Positions 29,128 to 38,526 of a DNA stretch of 64,000 nucleotides are shown here, piece after piece. The notes beneath the pieces are model-generated. The model saw nothing but the letters and a program-made list of their open reading frames with translations, made no database searches and had not been told where the DNA came from. How positions within the stretch are numbered: the first letter of the stretch is position 1; each line of letters begins with the position of its first letter. Location: contig JADLGB010000031.1 of assembly GCA_020849535.1 (NCBI GenBank), positions 1 to 64,000 on the forward strand, given 5' to 3'. The position numbers and the translations under genes are program-made. Origin of the DNA: Candidatus Hydrogenedentota bacterium (lineage in GTDB: Bacteria > Hydrogenedentota > Hydrogenedentia > Hydrogenedentales > SLHB01).

Positions 29128-30086
29128 GTCTCCTCGTCTTCGTCAGGATCGTTCCATGGCAAGGGGTCCGAAACCTCCTCGTCATCGGTGGTGGCCTGCT
29201 CTTCCTCTTCCCATGCCCGCACGGTGGCGAGGCCCCTGCGGCGCTTGCGAAAGTACGCGATGACCGTGAGGATCGCCATGAGTTGGAATATGGAGAATCC
29301 TGACACAAGCGAAAAGATAAGGGCAACCGTCCACAGTGAGGCGGTCCAATCTTCGTAGAAGTCCATGGGCGAGATGCCGGCTTCCGCGCGCAGCGCGTCG
29401 CCGAAAGTCTTGGAGTCCAGCGCGAGGACAACGCGCCAGAAGCCCTCCTCTCCAAGCTGGTCCATCAAGTAGCGCGTCATGGAGAGGGCCTGGGCATAGG
29501 CGTCACCGAACTCCATTTCTTTGCCCGGTTCGAGAAAGACGAACAGCAGATCCCGGTAGGGAATCAGGCGCCCCTGCCAGTACATTTGCGCGACACGGGC
29601 GCGGCTCTCCCAACGGTACTCGCCGGACATCACCATGGCGATACCTTCATTGAGCCATCGCGGGAGATTGTCCGGGCTGGTATGGCGAGCCAGCAACACG
29701 TGTATCAGCTCGTGACGCAGCGTGCCGCGGTAGTCGGCCCCGCCCATCGTCAGATTCGGGGCTTTGACCGCGATCAAGCCCTCGTCGGGTTTGGCGATAC
29801 CGACTACGTTAGATTGCGCGAGGGAACCGGCGTGCCGGGCGAATTCGGGAAGCGTCGAGCAGATGACCACCTCTATGGCCTGGTCTCCGGGCGGGAGTCT
29901 GTCGCCAAACTCATCCAATCCGCGCGCGAGGATATCGTGGGACTCGCGAGCGAGGGCTTGTTGATCGGGCGCATAGGTAATGCGGAGCGGGGGATCGTCG
30001 ATCACTTCCGTGGACGCCGCGGACACGAAGCAAATGATCGCCGCAATCAGGGCGAACGTGTAGCTCTGCGTGAGTGCGTCTATCAC
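29106..30086 (-). CDS. Secreted or membrane-anchored MA-family metalloprotease-like protein
   Basis: A 326-residue gluzincin-type protein. The N-terminus is a hydrophobic signal or anchor (about 8-25). The zinc site RHELIHVLLARH (His125, Glu126, His129) is followed by LPRWLNEGIA with Glu147 as the third ligand, the typical MA-clan arrangement. A membrane helix (about 262-288) leads into a very acidic cytoplasmic tail. The catalytic domain should face the periplasm. The GTG start overlaps the addA stop as GTGA, so translation is coupled to addA. Its substrate is unknown; coupling to a DNA-repair nuclease is unexpected. Confidence 0.75.
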   Translation of the reverse strand: MIDALTQSYTFALIAAIICFVSAASTEVIDDPPLRITYAPDQQALARESHDILARGLDEFGDRLPPGDQAIEVVICSTLPEFARHAGSLAQSNVVGIAKPDEGLIAVKAPNLTMGGADYRGTLRHELIHVLLARHTSPDNLPRWLNEGIAMVMSGEYRWESRARVAQMYWQGRLIPYRDLLFVFLEPGKEMEFGDAYAQALSMTRYLMDQLGEEGFWRVVLALDSKTFGDALRAEAGISPMDFYEDWTASLWTVALIFSLVSGFSIFQLMAILTVIAYFRKRRRGLATVRAWEEEEQATTDDEEVSDPLPWNDPDEDEETWEDERN

Positions 30087-33000
30087 GATGGCCGGCCTGT
30101 AGCGGCTTCCGCGAGAATCCGCAGCGCGTTTAGCACTTCCGCGCGCGTGCGCTCGACGGCGCGCGCGGAAACATCGACCGCGTCCACCTCCAAGCCATGG
30201 TCTCCGTCAAGATAGAGCAGGTACCCCGCTGGGGGCAGCGCGCCGGTAAGGCTGTGGATAGCGGATGCGTAGAGTTGGATCTGGCGTCTGTACACCTCGT
30301 CCTTTTCCTGCGAGCGTTTTCCGGTTTTGTAATCGACGATAGAGCCGTCTTCAAGAAGGGCGTCGATCGTTCCGCGGACGAGCGTGCCGTCCAAACGGAG
30401 AAGGAAGGGGACCTCTTTTCGCAGGCCCGCCGCGGCGGCCAGCCGGCCCCCCCACTCGTGAGATGCCAGGACGGACGCCACTCTCTGGAGGCTGGCAGCG
30501 AATGGCGGACGGTCTTCCCTCAGCGGGCATTCAGCCAATACCAGGTCTTCGATGAGCTGTTTCGGATCCGCAGTGAAATCCCAAAGCTCCAGAAACCGAT
30601 GGACGAGGGTACCACGCCGCAACGCCGCTCCCCGGTCGCGTGTGGTTTCTTCATCTCGATCGGGTTCCTCCTGCGCGGAGCCCTTCTTGAACGCCTCCAG
30701 AACGCGCGTGATGGCGAATACATCCGGCGTCCACGTTTCCGGAGGCACGGGACCGATCCGGGATGTCAACACGTCCATTGTTGGAAGCGGCTCGTCGGGA
30801 GTCGCGGCCGCGCGTTTCGGCACGGCCTGCACCGAACGCCGCACCTGTGCGCTCCAGCCATCGCCTGTGAAGGTGTCTCCGTCCGCGCGGCTCACAATGC
30901 CAAAGGCGGCATGCATGGCCGCGAACCAAGAGTTGCCTTTATCGGCGTCCGGAGGGCCGCTGAGGATGAGATAATCGCGGGCGCGGGTCATGGCGACGTA
31001 CAGGATGCGGGCCTGCTCTGCAAGTTCTTCGTGCGTTCGCCGTGCGTTGATAGCATTCAAACATCCCGGGGAAGCCAAGTCGCCCGAATCGCCGGTCACC
31101 TTGACCGCGAGGCCGAGGCGGCGATGGTAAGCCATGGGCATACGCGACTGCTGTTGAACGGCCCTTCCCATGTCCGCGACGGCAACGATGGGAAACTCGA
31201 GACCCTTGGATTTGTGCACCGACATGATCGTGACAGCGTGGCGGCCTTCAGTCTCGACCGCGGCTTCGCCTTCGCGAATGGCTGAGGCGTTCGCTTCGCT
31301 GAGATAGCGGACAAACGCGCCCAGCCGCGGCGAAGCGCCGGGGCCAAACGTCTCGGCCAGTTCGGCAAGCTTCCGAATGTTGCTGGCCCGTTGCACCCCG
31401 AGGAACTGCCCAAGCAGGATGGCTTCATAACGCGTTTGGTCGATGACGTAGTGGATGAACTCAGCCAGTGGCATTTCGGTCTGGGCGCGCAGTCCGGCGA
31501 ACAAGGTTCGCGCGGCGCGCAGTCGGCTGTCCTGCTCCGGATCGCCACAGGCGCCTTCACCGTGGAACTGGGCGGCCAACCCAAAGGGCCTTTCCACGCC
31601 GCCGCACAGGCGCACGAGGGCCGGATCGCTGAGACCCACGATAGGGCTGCGCAGCCAGCCGAGCAGGGCCAACTCATTCCAGGGATCGACGAGGACCGTC
31701 AGGAGATTGAGCAGATCCACGATCTCCTGGCGCTCGTAGAAGCCGACACCCGCGACCACGGTAAAAGGCACCGAGGCCTCACGCAAAGCCCTTTCGTAGC
31801 GATGGACGTCGCTGAAGGCGCGCAGGAGTATGGCCACATCGCCGAATTGCGCGCGCCGGAAGGTTTGCACCTTGGGGTCATACACGGTTGCGGGTGCATC
31901 CGCGCCGCAGAGTGCCGCGATGCGCCGCGCAAGAAGATCCGCTTCCGCATCGCGATAGTCGGCCTTGCTGCTCTTGTCCACCAACGGGGGGATCAGGAAC
32001 TCGATTCTCGAATTGCACGCGGGATCGCGGTGCACCTTCATGGGCACGTACGTGGATTCGACCTCGTGAAGCAGATTCGAGCGAAGAAAGAATGCATTGA
32101 CAAAATGAAGCACATCGGGCAAGGTGCGGAAGTTTTGGTCCATCCGCACCACTTCTTCGGCCCTTTCGCGGGCCATGCGAAACACCTCGACTTCAGCGCC
32201 GCGGAAATAGTAGATGGATTGCTTCGCATCGCCGACGATGAAGAGCTTGGGTCCCTCGTCGTTGTCCGTCAACAGGCGTGCAATCTCCAGTTGGAGCGAA
32301 TCGGTGTCCTGAAACTCGTCGATCAGGAGGTGTTTGATTGAGCGCGCCACGCGCGCACGCACGGAATCCTGACCGCGCTCCTCACTGCGCAGCACTTGCG
32401 CGGTTTGGACAATCAGGTCCTCGAAATCGCAGGCGTTACGCGAATCCTTCGCGCGGTCCAGTGCCTCACGGACGTGCGAATACACGTGCATCAGGTCGCA
32501 GGTTCGTTCCGCGGCCTTACGCTCCACCCCTTCGGGAGGGCGGTCCAAAAGGACGTCTTCGATCGCGTCCTTCAACTCCTTGAAGATCTCGGCGACTCTG
32601 GCGTACGCCTCCTCGGAGGCCCATCTTGCTTTGCTGCCGCCGCGGGCGTTCAGTTGTCCGACGGCGCGGAGCGCGCCTTCTCGAACGGCGGGATTCTCTG
32701 TGCCGAGGGCACGAGACATCTCCTCCAGGAGGTTGACGCGGAGCATTTCCCGCCTGTCGTCTACGTCCGCACAGGCGCCGGTGAGGTCCGTGAGTTGCTG
32801 ATATGCGGTCTGGAACGCGGGCCCTTCGACGAGGGCGCGAAGCGCGCGATCCTGCTCGCGGGTGTACACCAAATCCCAGTCGGCGAAGAGCGCCTGCGGA
32901 TCCGAGAATGCGTGCTCATCGGGGATTCGTTCGATGACACTCCGGTCGCCGAGAAGCGCGCGAAGCATGGATGCGAGATCAGAAAAGCGATACTCGGCCG

Positions 33001-33469
33001 CAAGGCGGAAGGCGGCCTCGTCGCCCTTTTCGACCCATGCGTGCAAGGTCTCCTCGATGACTTCTTCCCGAAGCAGGTGGGAATCGGGCTCGCTGAGAAT
33101 GCGGAAGTCCGGGTCTTTGCCGAGACTGAGTGCATACTCCTTGAGCAAGGCCATGCAGAACGCGTGAATCGTCGATATACGCGCGGAATCCACCCGCCGC
33201 TCGATGGCGCGCCAGAAGGCCTGCTGTCCGGGATCATCTTCGGGGGCTCTTGCGCGGCAGGCGGCGCGCAGACGCTCCTTCATTTCCGCGGCCGCTTTCT
33301 CAGTGAAGGTGATGGCGACTATCTCGCTCAGGTCGGCGTCGCGCCTCTCGAGAATATGCAGAATATGGTCAACGAGGACGCTCGTTTTCCCGGAACCAGC
33401 GCCAGCATCGACGCAGAGATTCCGGTCATGCGTGGTGATAGCCCGCACCTGCTCATCCGTGCGTTTCAC
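30083..33469 (-). CDS. addA: ATP-dependent helicase/nuclease subunit AddA-like
   Basis: A 1128-residue UvrD-type helicase with a C-terminal nuclease, the large subunit of an AddAB/RexAB double-strand-break end-processing enzyme. The GTG at 33469 overlaps the addB stop as GTGA; an ATG at 33544 would overlap addB by 79 nt and add a non-homologous Arg-rich stretch. Motifs in order: Q-motif RTDEQVRAI, Walker A GAGSGKTS (Lys28), AITFTEKAAAEMK, LLIDEFQDTDSLQ, VGDAKQSIYYFRGAE, MSVHKSKGLEFP and YVAMTRARDYL. The PD-(D/E)XK nuclease site near the end is GTIDALLEDGSIVDYKTGK. Both activities should be present. Confidence 0.92.
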   Translation of the reverse strand: MKRTDEQVRAITTHDRNLCVDAGAGSGKTSVLVDHILHILERRDADLSEIVAITFTEKAAAEMKERLRAACRARAPEDDPGQQAFWRAIERRVDSARISTIHAFCMALLKEYALSLGKDPDFRILSEPDSHLLREEVIEETLHAWVEKGDEAAFRLAAEYRFSDLASMLRALLGDRSVIERIPDEHAFSDPQALFADWDLVYTREQDRALRALVEGPAFQTAYQQLTDLTGACADVDDRREMLRVNLLEEMSRALGTENPAVREGALRAVGQLNARGGSKARWASEEAYARVAEIFKELKDAIEDVLLDRPPEGVERKAAERTCDLMHVYSHVREALDRAKDSRNACDFEDLIVQTAQVLRSEERGQDSVRARVARSIKHLLIDEFQDTDSLQLEIARLLTDNDEGPKLFIVGDAKQSIYYFRGAEVEVFRMARERAEEVVRMDQNFRTLPDVLHFVNAFFLRSNLLHEVESTYVPMKVHRDPACNSRIEFLIPPLVDKSSKADYRDAEADLLARRIAALCGADAPATVYDPKVQTFRRAQFGDVAILLRAFSDVHRYERALREASVPFTVVAGVGFYERQEIVDLLNLLTVLVDPWNELALLGWLRSPIVGLSDPALVRLCGGVERPFGLAAQFHGEGACGDPEQDSRLRAARTLFAGLRAQTEMPLAEFIHYVIDQTRYEAILLGQFLGVQRASNIRKLAELAETFGPGASPRLGAFVRYLSEANASAIREGEAAVETEGRHAVTIMSVHKSKGLEFPIVAVADMGRAVQQQSRMPMAYHRRLGLAVKVTGDSGDLASPGCLNAINARRTHEELAEQARILYVAMTRARDYLILSGPPDADKGNSWFAAMHAAFGIVSRADGDTFTGDGWSAQVRRSVQAVPKRAAATPDEPLPTMDVLTSRIGPVPPETWTPDVFAITRVLEAFKKGSAQEEPDRDEETTRDRGAALRRGTLVHRFLELWDFTADPKQLIEDLVLAECPLREDRPPFAASLQRVASVLASHEWGGRLAAAAGLRKEVPFLLRLDGTLVRGTIDALLEDGSIVDYKTGKRSQEKDEVYRRQIQLYASAIHSLTGALPPAGYLLYLDGDHGLEVDAVDVSARAVERTRAEVLNALRILAEAATGRPS

Positions 33470-36400
33470 GCTTCGGCGCTCCGTTTGCGTTCCACGCGCC
33501 CTGAATCGAAACGGCAGGGCCGGTGCGTCGCGCAATCTCTGCATTGTTCCTTGTATGGAACCGGGGGGAACGCACCCGAGCGGATTCCCTTAACATAGGC
33601 GGCGATCTTCTCGCGGACGAGCGCGGCTCGCTCCTCGAACGTCATGTCGCGCGTCTTTAAGCCTTCGAGGGATTTCTTCGAGCCCACTTCGACCAGACGT
33701 GCCTCAGCGCACCGCGTGCCCGGCATGAGATGCTCCTGGAAGGCCATCGCGTATAAGGGCATTTGCAGCGATACGCCCGCTTTCAGATCCGCCTGCTGGA
33801 CTGATAGCGTTGATTTGTAGTCGATGATGCGCGCCTCTGCGCTGTCATCGCGATCGATGCGGTCAATGCGGCCTGAAAACAGGATCGGCCCCGCCGGCGT
33901 ATCGAGCACATAGGGTTCGGAGCGGCTCGGCATCTCGCTAGACGCTTTCCCCGCGCGACCGAACGACACTTCAAAGTATTGGGGACGCCACATGTTATCG
34001 GTGGCCTCCCGATCGATGCGAAGGTAGCGGTTCAGCCGTTCCGCCAGGCGCGTCTTCTCGACGTCGAGCATCGCGCGCGGCGTGTTCATGCTCCAGCGTG
34101 CACGATCCTTGAATACATCTTCCAGATGGCGGCTCATGACCGATTCGGCCTCGGCGAGAGGAATATCACACGGAGTCTTGCCGCGAAACGACGTGTGGAA
34201 GCGCTGGAGAACCTCGTGCAGGATGATCCCACGGATTCGCGGATCGAACTCGGTTCCGGGATCTTCCTCGGCCGTTATGCCCAGGATGCGCTCCATGAAG
34301 AACCGGAACGGACACTCAGCGTAGGTTTCGAGCTGGTTGACACTGTATTCATGGTCCACCCCGTAGAGGTGCTGCAATGCGGCTTGGATTGCGTCATCCG
34401 CCAGAATCCCATCGTACACACCAAATCGCGAGGCATCCTGACGGGCCGCCTCGATACGCTGCGCCACGAGTACGGGCGCGCACTCGGTTGGGAACAGCTT
34501 CCGGAGTCCGGGACTGCGTGCGAACGCCGCATTGCGAAGGTCGCGCACCGACGCGACATCATCGGGGCGAGGAGCGAAGGCCGGCGCGTCACAGGTTAAA
34601 GGGTCGATCCCGCAATCCGATAGGAGTTCGAGGGTGTCAATCAAGAAAGGACTCCGGCTGGCAGGGCGCCCTTCAGGCGAACGCTCGTGCCAGGTCACGA
34701 ACAACGCCTGTTTAGCCGAGGCAACGACGTGCCGGAAGAGCAGCATCTCCTGGCTCGCGTAGTAAGCACAGTCCTGGAAGCGGACCTTCAAAGATTTGAA
34801 GTCCTGCACGTCGGCTTCCGTGTAAATCGCCCCGAACGCGGGTGGACGCGGAAATGCGCCTTCGTTCATGCCGCCGAGGAACACATAGTCCACGTCGCGG
34901 TGCCGCAGCGCTTCTGGAGAGAGAAAGTGCACTGCGGGTGGAGGCACATCGGGCGGCCGCGCTGCATCCGAGAGGGCGGTCCGAAACAGGCGCAGAAAGT
35001 CGTCGCGTTGGTACTCAGGTACGTTGCGGCCGCGCCCATACCAGGCTTCCAGCCTACCGAGTGCCTCGCGTATGGCCTCGATCTCCGCCAAGCGTGAAGA
35101 GAGCGAGTCCTTGGCGATGTCCGGGGCCGCGATGGCCGATTGCTTCACCTGATCCAGGATCGATTCCATCGCGGATATGAACGCGCCCGGCACCCCTGAT
35201 TCTGGGATTTGCTCCAGCAATGCGGCGAGCGATTGCACCGCGCGCAGGAGAGATCTTGCCGCATCGGGCGCGCATGGAGCCTGGTTCTTCAGGGCGGCGA
35301 TATCCTCGCCGGTATTCTGGTCGAGCCGAGCCTGCAACCACTCGACGCGCGTCCTCCATTCCTCACGGCCTTCGATGACTCCGGCGCGGCGCGCGAGCAG
35401 TCGAAACGAATCCCGGTGCAATGATGCTTCGGGCGAGGAGGTTGCATGCGGGAATGCAGGTGAGATCAGGACATCGAGAACGACGTCCCGCGCCCACCCG
35501 TCCGCAACGTCGAACAGGCCCAGCAGAAAGGCGGCGGGTGAAGACTCGATGATGGGCGCTGGCGCCGGCAAGTGAACCGGGATCTGGAATTCACGAAAGA
35601 CACTTTGCACGGTGGCGGCGACGTCGGCCGGCGTGCGGAACACGACGGCAATTCGCTCCGCGGACACCTTGCGATCGAGCAGGAGGGATTTCACGCGCCG
35701 CCCGATGACTTCGACTTCCTGCCGCAGATCGGGACATGCGACCAGCTCAACATTACGTTGCAGGTCCGGCCCTGGCCGGGGCCGGTCTCTCCAGAAGATC
35801 TCCGTGGCCACATACTCGGCGCAGGTTTGTGGCGGCTGTTCGGCGAATTCCCGGTGCTCCACGACACGGAAGGCTCGCTGGATCCGGTCCGCGGTCTCAT
35901 GGGGAATGCTATATACATCCCGCTGGCTGCCGGCGCTGCGATTGAAGGGCAGCCCGAGGCCGACGGCATCCACATGGGCCGCGAGCGCCTGAATCAGCCG
36001 GAACTCCGACGCCGTGAAGTCGTCGAACTCGTCGAACAACAGAGTCCGCAAGCCTTCCAGGGCCTTCGGCCGGCCTTCACGGACCGCGACCTCGGTCCGC
36101 CAGTACACACCCACACGATCGTAGCAGCCAGTCTCAAGCAGCGTGGCCTGGTATCCTTCGTACACGAGGGCCACGATTTCGTCCAACCAGGACGCGTGCT
36201 TCCGCCCCGAAAGAAGGGCCCTGAAACTTGCCGGATCGATGGCCGCTTGTTTGAGTTGGGTGATAACGTGCAGGACGTGCTTCACGAAGCCTGGAGACGC
36301 GGCGGCATTTCCCAGCACGTCCAACCGGCGTTCGGAAGAGAGCTCGCGCACGACGCCATCTACCAGGAGCCGCCGCTCCAGCTCCTGAATCGCGAAGACG

Positions 36401-36633
36401 GCGTGGCCTTCCGAGCGCAGGATGAGAGTAGCGAAATCCTCGAAGGCCAGCACCGTGCGCCCCCATGCCGCATCTCTGTCGCTCTCACGGAGGATTCGTT
36501 CAAGGCGGCGGTTCGCGGCGAAGCGCGTGGGCAGAATTAACGTGCATTCGCCCCATTGCGAGCGAAGGAGCGTGTCGAGATGCGACGCCCTTCCGGAACG
36601 TGCCGTTCCGGTGTATAGCCGAATCTCCGCCAT
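33466..36633 (-). CDS. addB: AddB-like helicase/nuclease subunit with Fe-S nuclease domain
   Basis: A 1055-residue partner of AddA and first gene of the operon (AAGGAG 5 nt before the ATG). The C-terminal nuclease region has VNQLETYAECPFRFFMERIL, GRIDRIDRDD and ARIIDYKSTLS, and ends in QCRDCATHRPCRF. The Cys of AECPF with the three late Cys make up the four ligands of the AddB-type 4Fe-4S cluster. The N-terminal P-loop position reads YTGTARSGRASH, with Arg15 where the Walker A Lys belongs, so it probably does not hydrolyse ATP. AddB would then contribute DNA binding and one nuclease site, AddA the motor. Confidence 0.88.
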   Translation of the reverse strand: MAEIRLYTGTARSGRASHLDTLLRSQWGECTLILPTRFAANRRLERILRESDRDAAWGRTVLAFEDFATLILRSEGHAVFAIQELERRLLVDGVVRELSSERRLDVLGNAAASPGFVKHVLHVITQLKQAAIDPASFRALLSGRKHASWLDEIVALVYEGYQATLLETGCYDRVGVYWRTEVAVREGRPKALEGLRTLLFDEFDDFTASEFRLIQALAAHVDAVGLGLPFNRSAGSQRDVYSIPHETADRIQRAFRVVEHREFAEQPPQTCAEYVATEIFWRDRPRPGPDLQRNVELVACPDLRQEVEVIGRRVKSLLLDRKVSAERIAVVFRTPADVAATVQSVFREFQIPVHLPAPAPIIESSPAAFLLGLFDVADGWARDVVLDVLISPAFPHATSSPEASLHRDSFRLLARRAGVIEGREEWRTRVEWLQARLDQNTGEDIAALKNQAPCAPDAARSLLRAVQSLAALLEQIPESGVPGAFISAMESILDQVKQSAIAAPDIAKDSLSSRLAEIEAIREALGRLEAWYGRGRNVPEYQRDDFLRLFRTALSDAARPPDVPPPAVHFLSPEALRHRDVDYVFLGGMNEGAFPRPPAFGAIYTEADVQDFKSLKVRFQDCAYYASQEMLLFRHVVASAKQALFVTWHERSPEGRPASRSPFLIDTLELLSDCGIDPLTCDAPAFAPRPDDVASVRDLRNAAFARSPGLRKLFPTECAPVLVAQRIEAARQDASRFGVYDGILADDAIQAALQHLYGVDHEYSVNQLETYAECPFRFFMERILGITAEEDPGTEFDPRIRGIILHEVLQRFHTSFRGKTPCDIPLAEAESVMSRHLEDVFKDRARWSMNTPRAMLDVEKTRLAERLNRYLRIDREATDNMWRPQYFEVSFGRAGKASSEMPSRSEPYVLDTPAGPILFSGRIDRIDRDDSAEARIIDYKSTLSVQQADLKAGVSLQMPLYAMAFQEHLMPGTRCAEARLVEVGSKKSLEGLKTRDMTFEERAALVREKIAAYVKGIRSGAFPPVPYKEQCRDCATHRPCRFDSGRVERKRSAEA

Positions 36634-36716
36634 AGCTCTCCTTACGAACTGCCGCCGCTCGTGCGACGCGGGCCGCGGCGGCGGGTGCCGCGAGGATTAC
36701 GTCCCCGGAAGGGGAC

Positions 36717-38414
36717 TCAGACCGGCACCGCGGTCTCCAACTCGTCGGCATTGCGAATTTCGTAGCGGTATCCCTGCTCCGTCAGGAAGAGCTGGCGCTT
36801 CACGCTGTAGTCCTGATCGCACGTATCGCGTGAGACGAGCGAGTAGAACCGGGCAATGGTCCCCGCGCTTTTGGGGCGCAAGATCCGGCCGAGGCGTTGC
36901 GCTTCTTCCTGGCGTGAACCGAAGGTCCCTGAGACCTGGATGGCCACATTGGCATCGGGCAGGTCGATGGCAAAATTGGCCACCTTGGACACGATGAGGA
37001 GTTTGCAGTCGCCGCAGCGAAACGCCGCGAAGAGTTCCTCGCGTTTCTTGTTGGGGGTTTGGCCCGTGATGATGGGGGCCTTGAAGTGTTTGGCGAGGAC
37101 TTTCAACTGGTCGAGGTATTGACCGATAATGAGCACGTTGTCATCCTTGTGCTGCTGGACCAAGGTCTCGCAGACCGACGTCTTCACGGGGTTCGTCGAG
37201 GCGATCTTGAACTTGCCGCGCTTATCGGCGATGGCATAGCGGTAGCGTTCATCGTGAGGGAGCGGCACACGCACCTCCGAACACAGCGCCTGGGCAATCC
37301 AGCCCTGTTTCTCCAGCACTTTCCAGGGCATATCGTATTTCTTCGGTCCGATCAGACTGAACACGTCATCTTCGCGAGCGTCTTCGCGGACGAGCGTCGC
37401 GGTCAGCCCCAGCCTGCGGCGCGCCTGCAACGCGGCTGTCGCGCGAAATACCGGCGCGGGCAGCAGGTGCACTTCATCGTAGAGAATGAGACCCCAGTTG
37501 CCTTCGTCGAACAGACTGAAGTGGACGAAGGGGCTGTCTTTGGTTTTGCGGTACGTCAGCACTTGGTAGGTAGCGAAGGTGACCGGCCTGATTTCCTTGG
37601 AGTCACCACTATATTCGCCACACTGGTCTTCGCTGAGGGTCGTCTTGTCGAGCAACTCGTTGCGCCACTGGCGCAAGGCGACGGTGTTGGTCGTCAGCAC
37701 GAGTGTCTGGGTTTGCAGCCGCTCGATCGCGGCAATGCCGACAACCGTCTTTCCCGCGCCGCAAGGCAACACAACCACGCCGCTGCCGCCGTGGTTGGAC
37801 CCGTTCATGTAGAAGGCCTCGACCGCCTCGATCTGGTATTTGCGTAAACCGAAGGGAGCGCCGGTCAACGCGGTGTCGCGTAGGGCCAGCTTCAGTGGGG
37901 CGCCCTCGACATAACCGGCCAGGTCTTCTACAGGAAAGCCGAGCTTGATGAGGGCGCTTTTGACGTTTCCGCGGTCGGCGGGCCGGACAAAGATATGATG
38001 CCCGTCGGGTGATCCTGAAACGTATGGCTGCATCGACTTCTGACCGAGCAACTGGGTGATCAAAAGGCTGTCTTCGGAAAACAGGACGAGGTCACCTCCG
38101 TCTTCCTTTTTGAAGAGTTTCAGTCTCCCGTAGCGGGCCACGTTGTCGCGGATATCGACCATGACGTTTTCGGGAACTTCGTACCGGCTGAAGGCGCGGA
38201 GATGGCCAATGATCTCGTCCGCCTTCATGCCCGCGGCGGCGGCGTTCCAAAGGGATAGCGGCGTAATGCGGTACGTGTGGATATGTTCGGGCGATTTCAC
38301 CAACTCGGCGAAAGCCGCGATGCTGTCCCGGGCATCCTCGAAACGGGGGCCATCCGTCTCAAGGAGGATGGATCGGTCGGACTGAACGATGAGAGGCTTG
38401 TCGTCGTGGTTCAT
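36717..38414 (-). CDS. XPB/Rad25-like superfamily 2 DNA helicase
   Basis: A 565-residue DNA helicase. The ATG at 38414 is chosen because homology-like sequence begins there; the frame is open to 38510 but that part is low complexity. Residues about 1-175 form the XPB/Ssl2-type N-terminal domain (TYRITPLSLWNAAAAG). The helicase core carries GLRKYQIEAVEAFY, VLPCGAGKTVVG (Lys222), ILYDEVHLLP (Asp313), RLGLTATLVRED, then VSGTFGSRQEEAQRLGRILRP. Bacterial XPB homologues unwind 3'-5' and are thought to act in repair. It lies 83 nt upstream of addB on the same strand and may be part of a repair unit. Confidence 0.9.
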   Translation of the reverse strand: MNHDDKPLIVQSDRSILLETDGPRFEDARDSIAAFAELVKSPEHIHTYRITPLSLWNAAAAGMKADEIIGHLRAFSRYEVPENVMVDIRDNVARYGRLKLFKKEDGGDLVLFSEDSLLITQLLGQKSMQPYVSGSPDGHHIFVRPADRGNVKSALIKLGFPVEDLAGYVEGAPLKLALRDTALTGAPFGLRKYQIEAVEAFYMNGSNHGGSGVVVLPCGAGKTVVGIAAIERLQTQTLVLTTNTVALRQWRNELLDKTTLSEDQCGEYSGDSKEIRPVTFATYQVLTYRKTKDSPFVHFSLFDEGNWGLILYDEVHLLPAPVFRATAALQARRRLGLTATLVREDAREDDVFSLIGPKKYDMPWKVLEKQGWIAQALCSEVRVPLPHDERYRYAIADKRGKFKIASTNPVKTSVCETLVQQHKDDNVLIIGQYLDQLKVLAKHFKAPIITGQTPNKKREELFAAFRCGDCKLLIVSKVANFAIDLPDANVAIQVSGTFGSRQEEAQRLGRILRPKSAGTIARFYSLVSRDTCDQDYSVKRQLFLTEQGYRYEIRNADELETAVPV

Positions 38415-38526
38415 AACGCTCAAGTGTATCATCAGCCGAAGGGGTGCTTCTAGTCCAAATGGCAAGGCGAATCGAGAGCCTTGAATGCGCGAGACTGCTG
38501 CGCGGCCCATTCCCCGGCAGTTGCCG

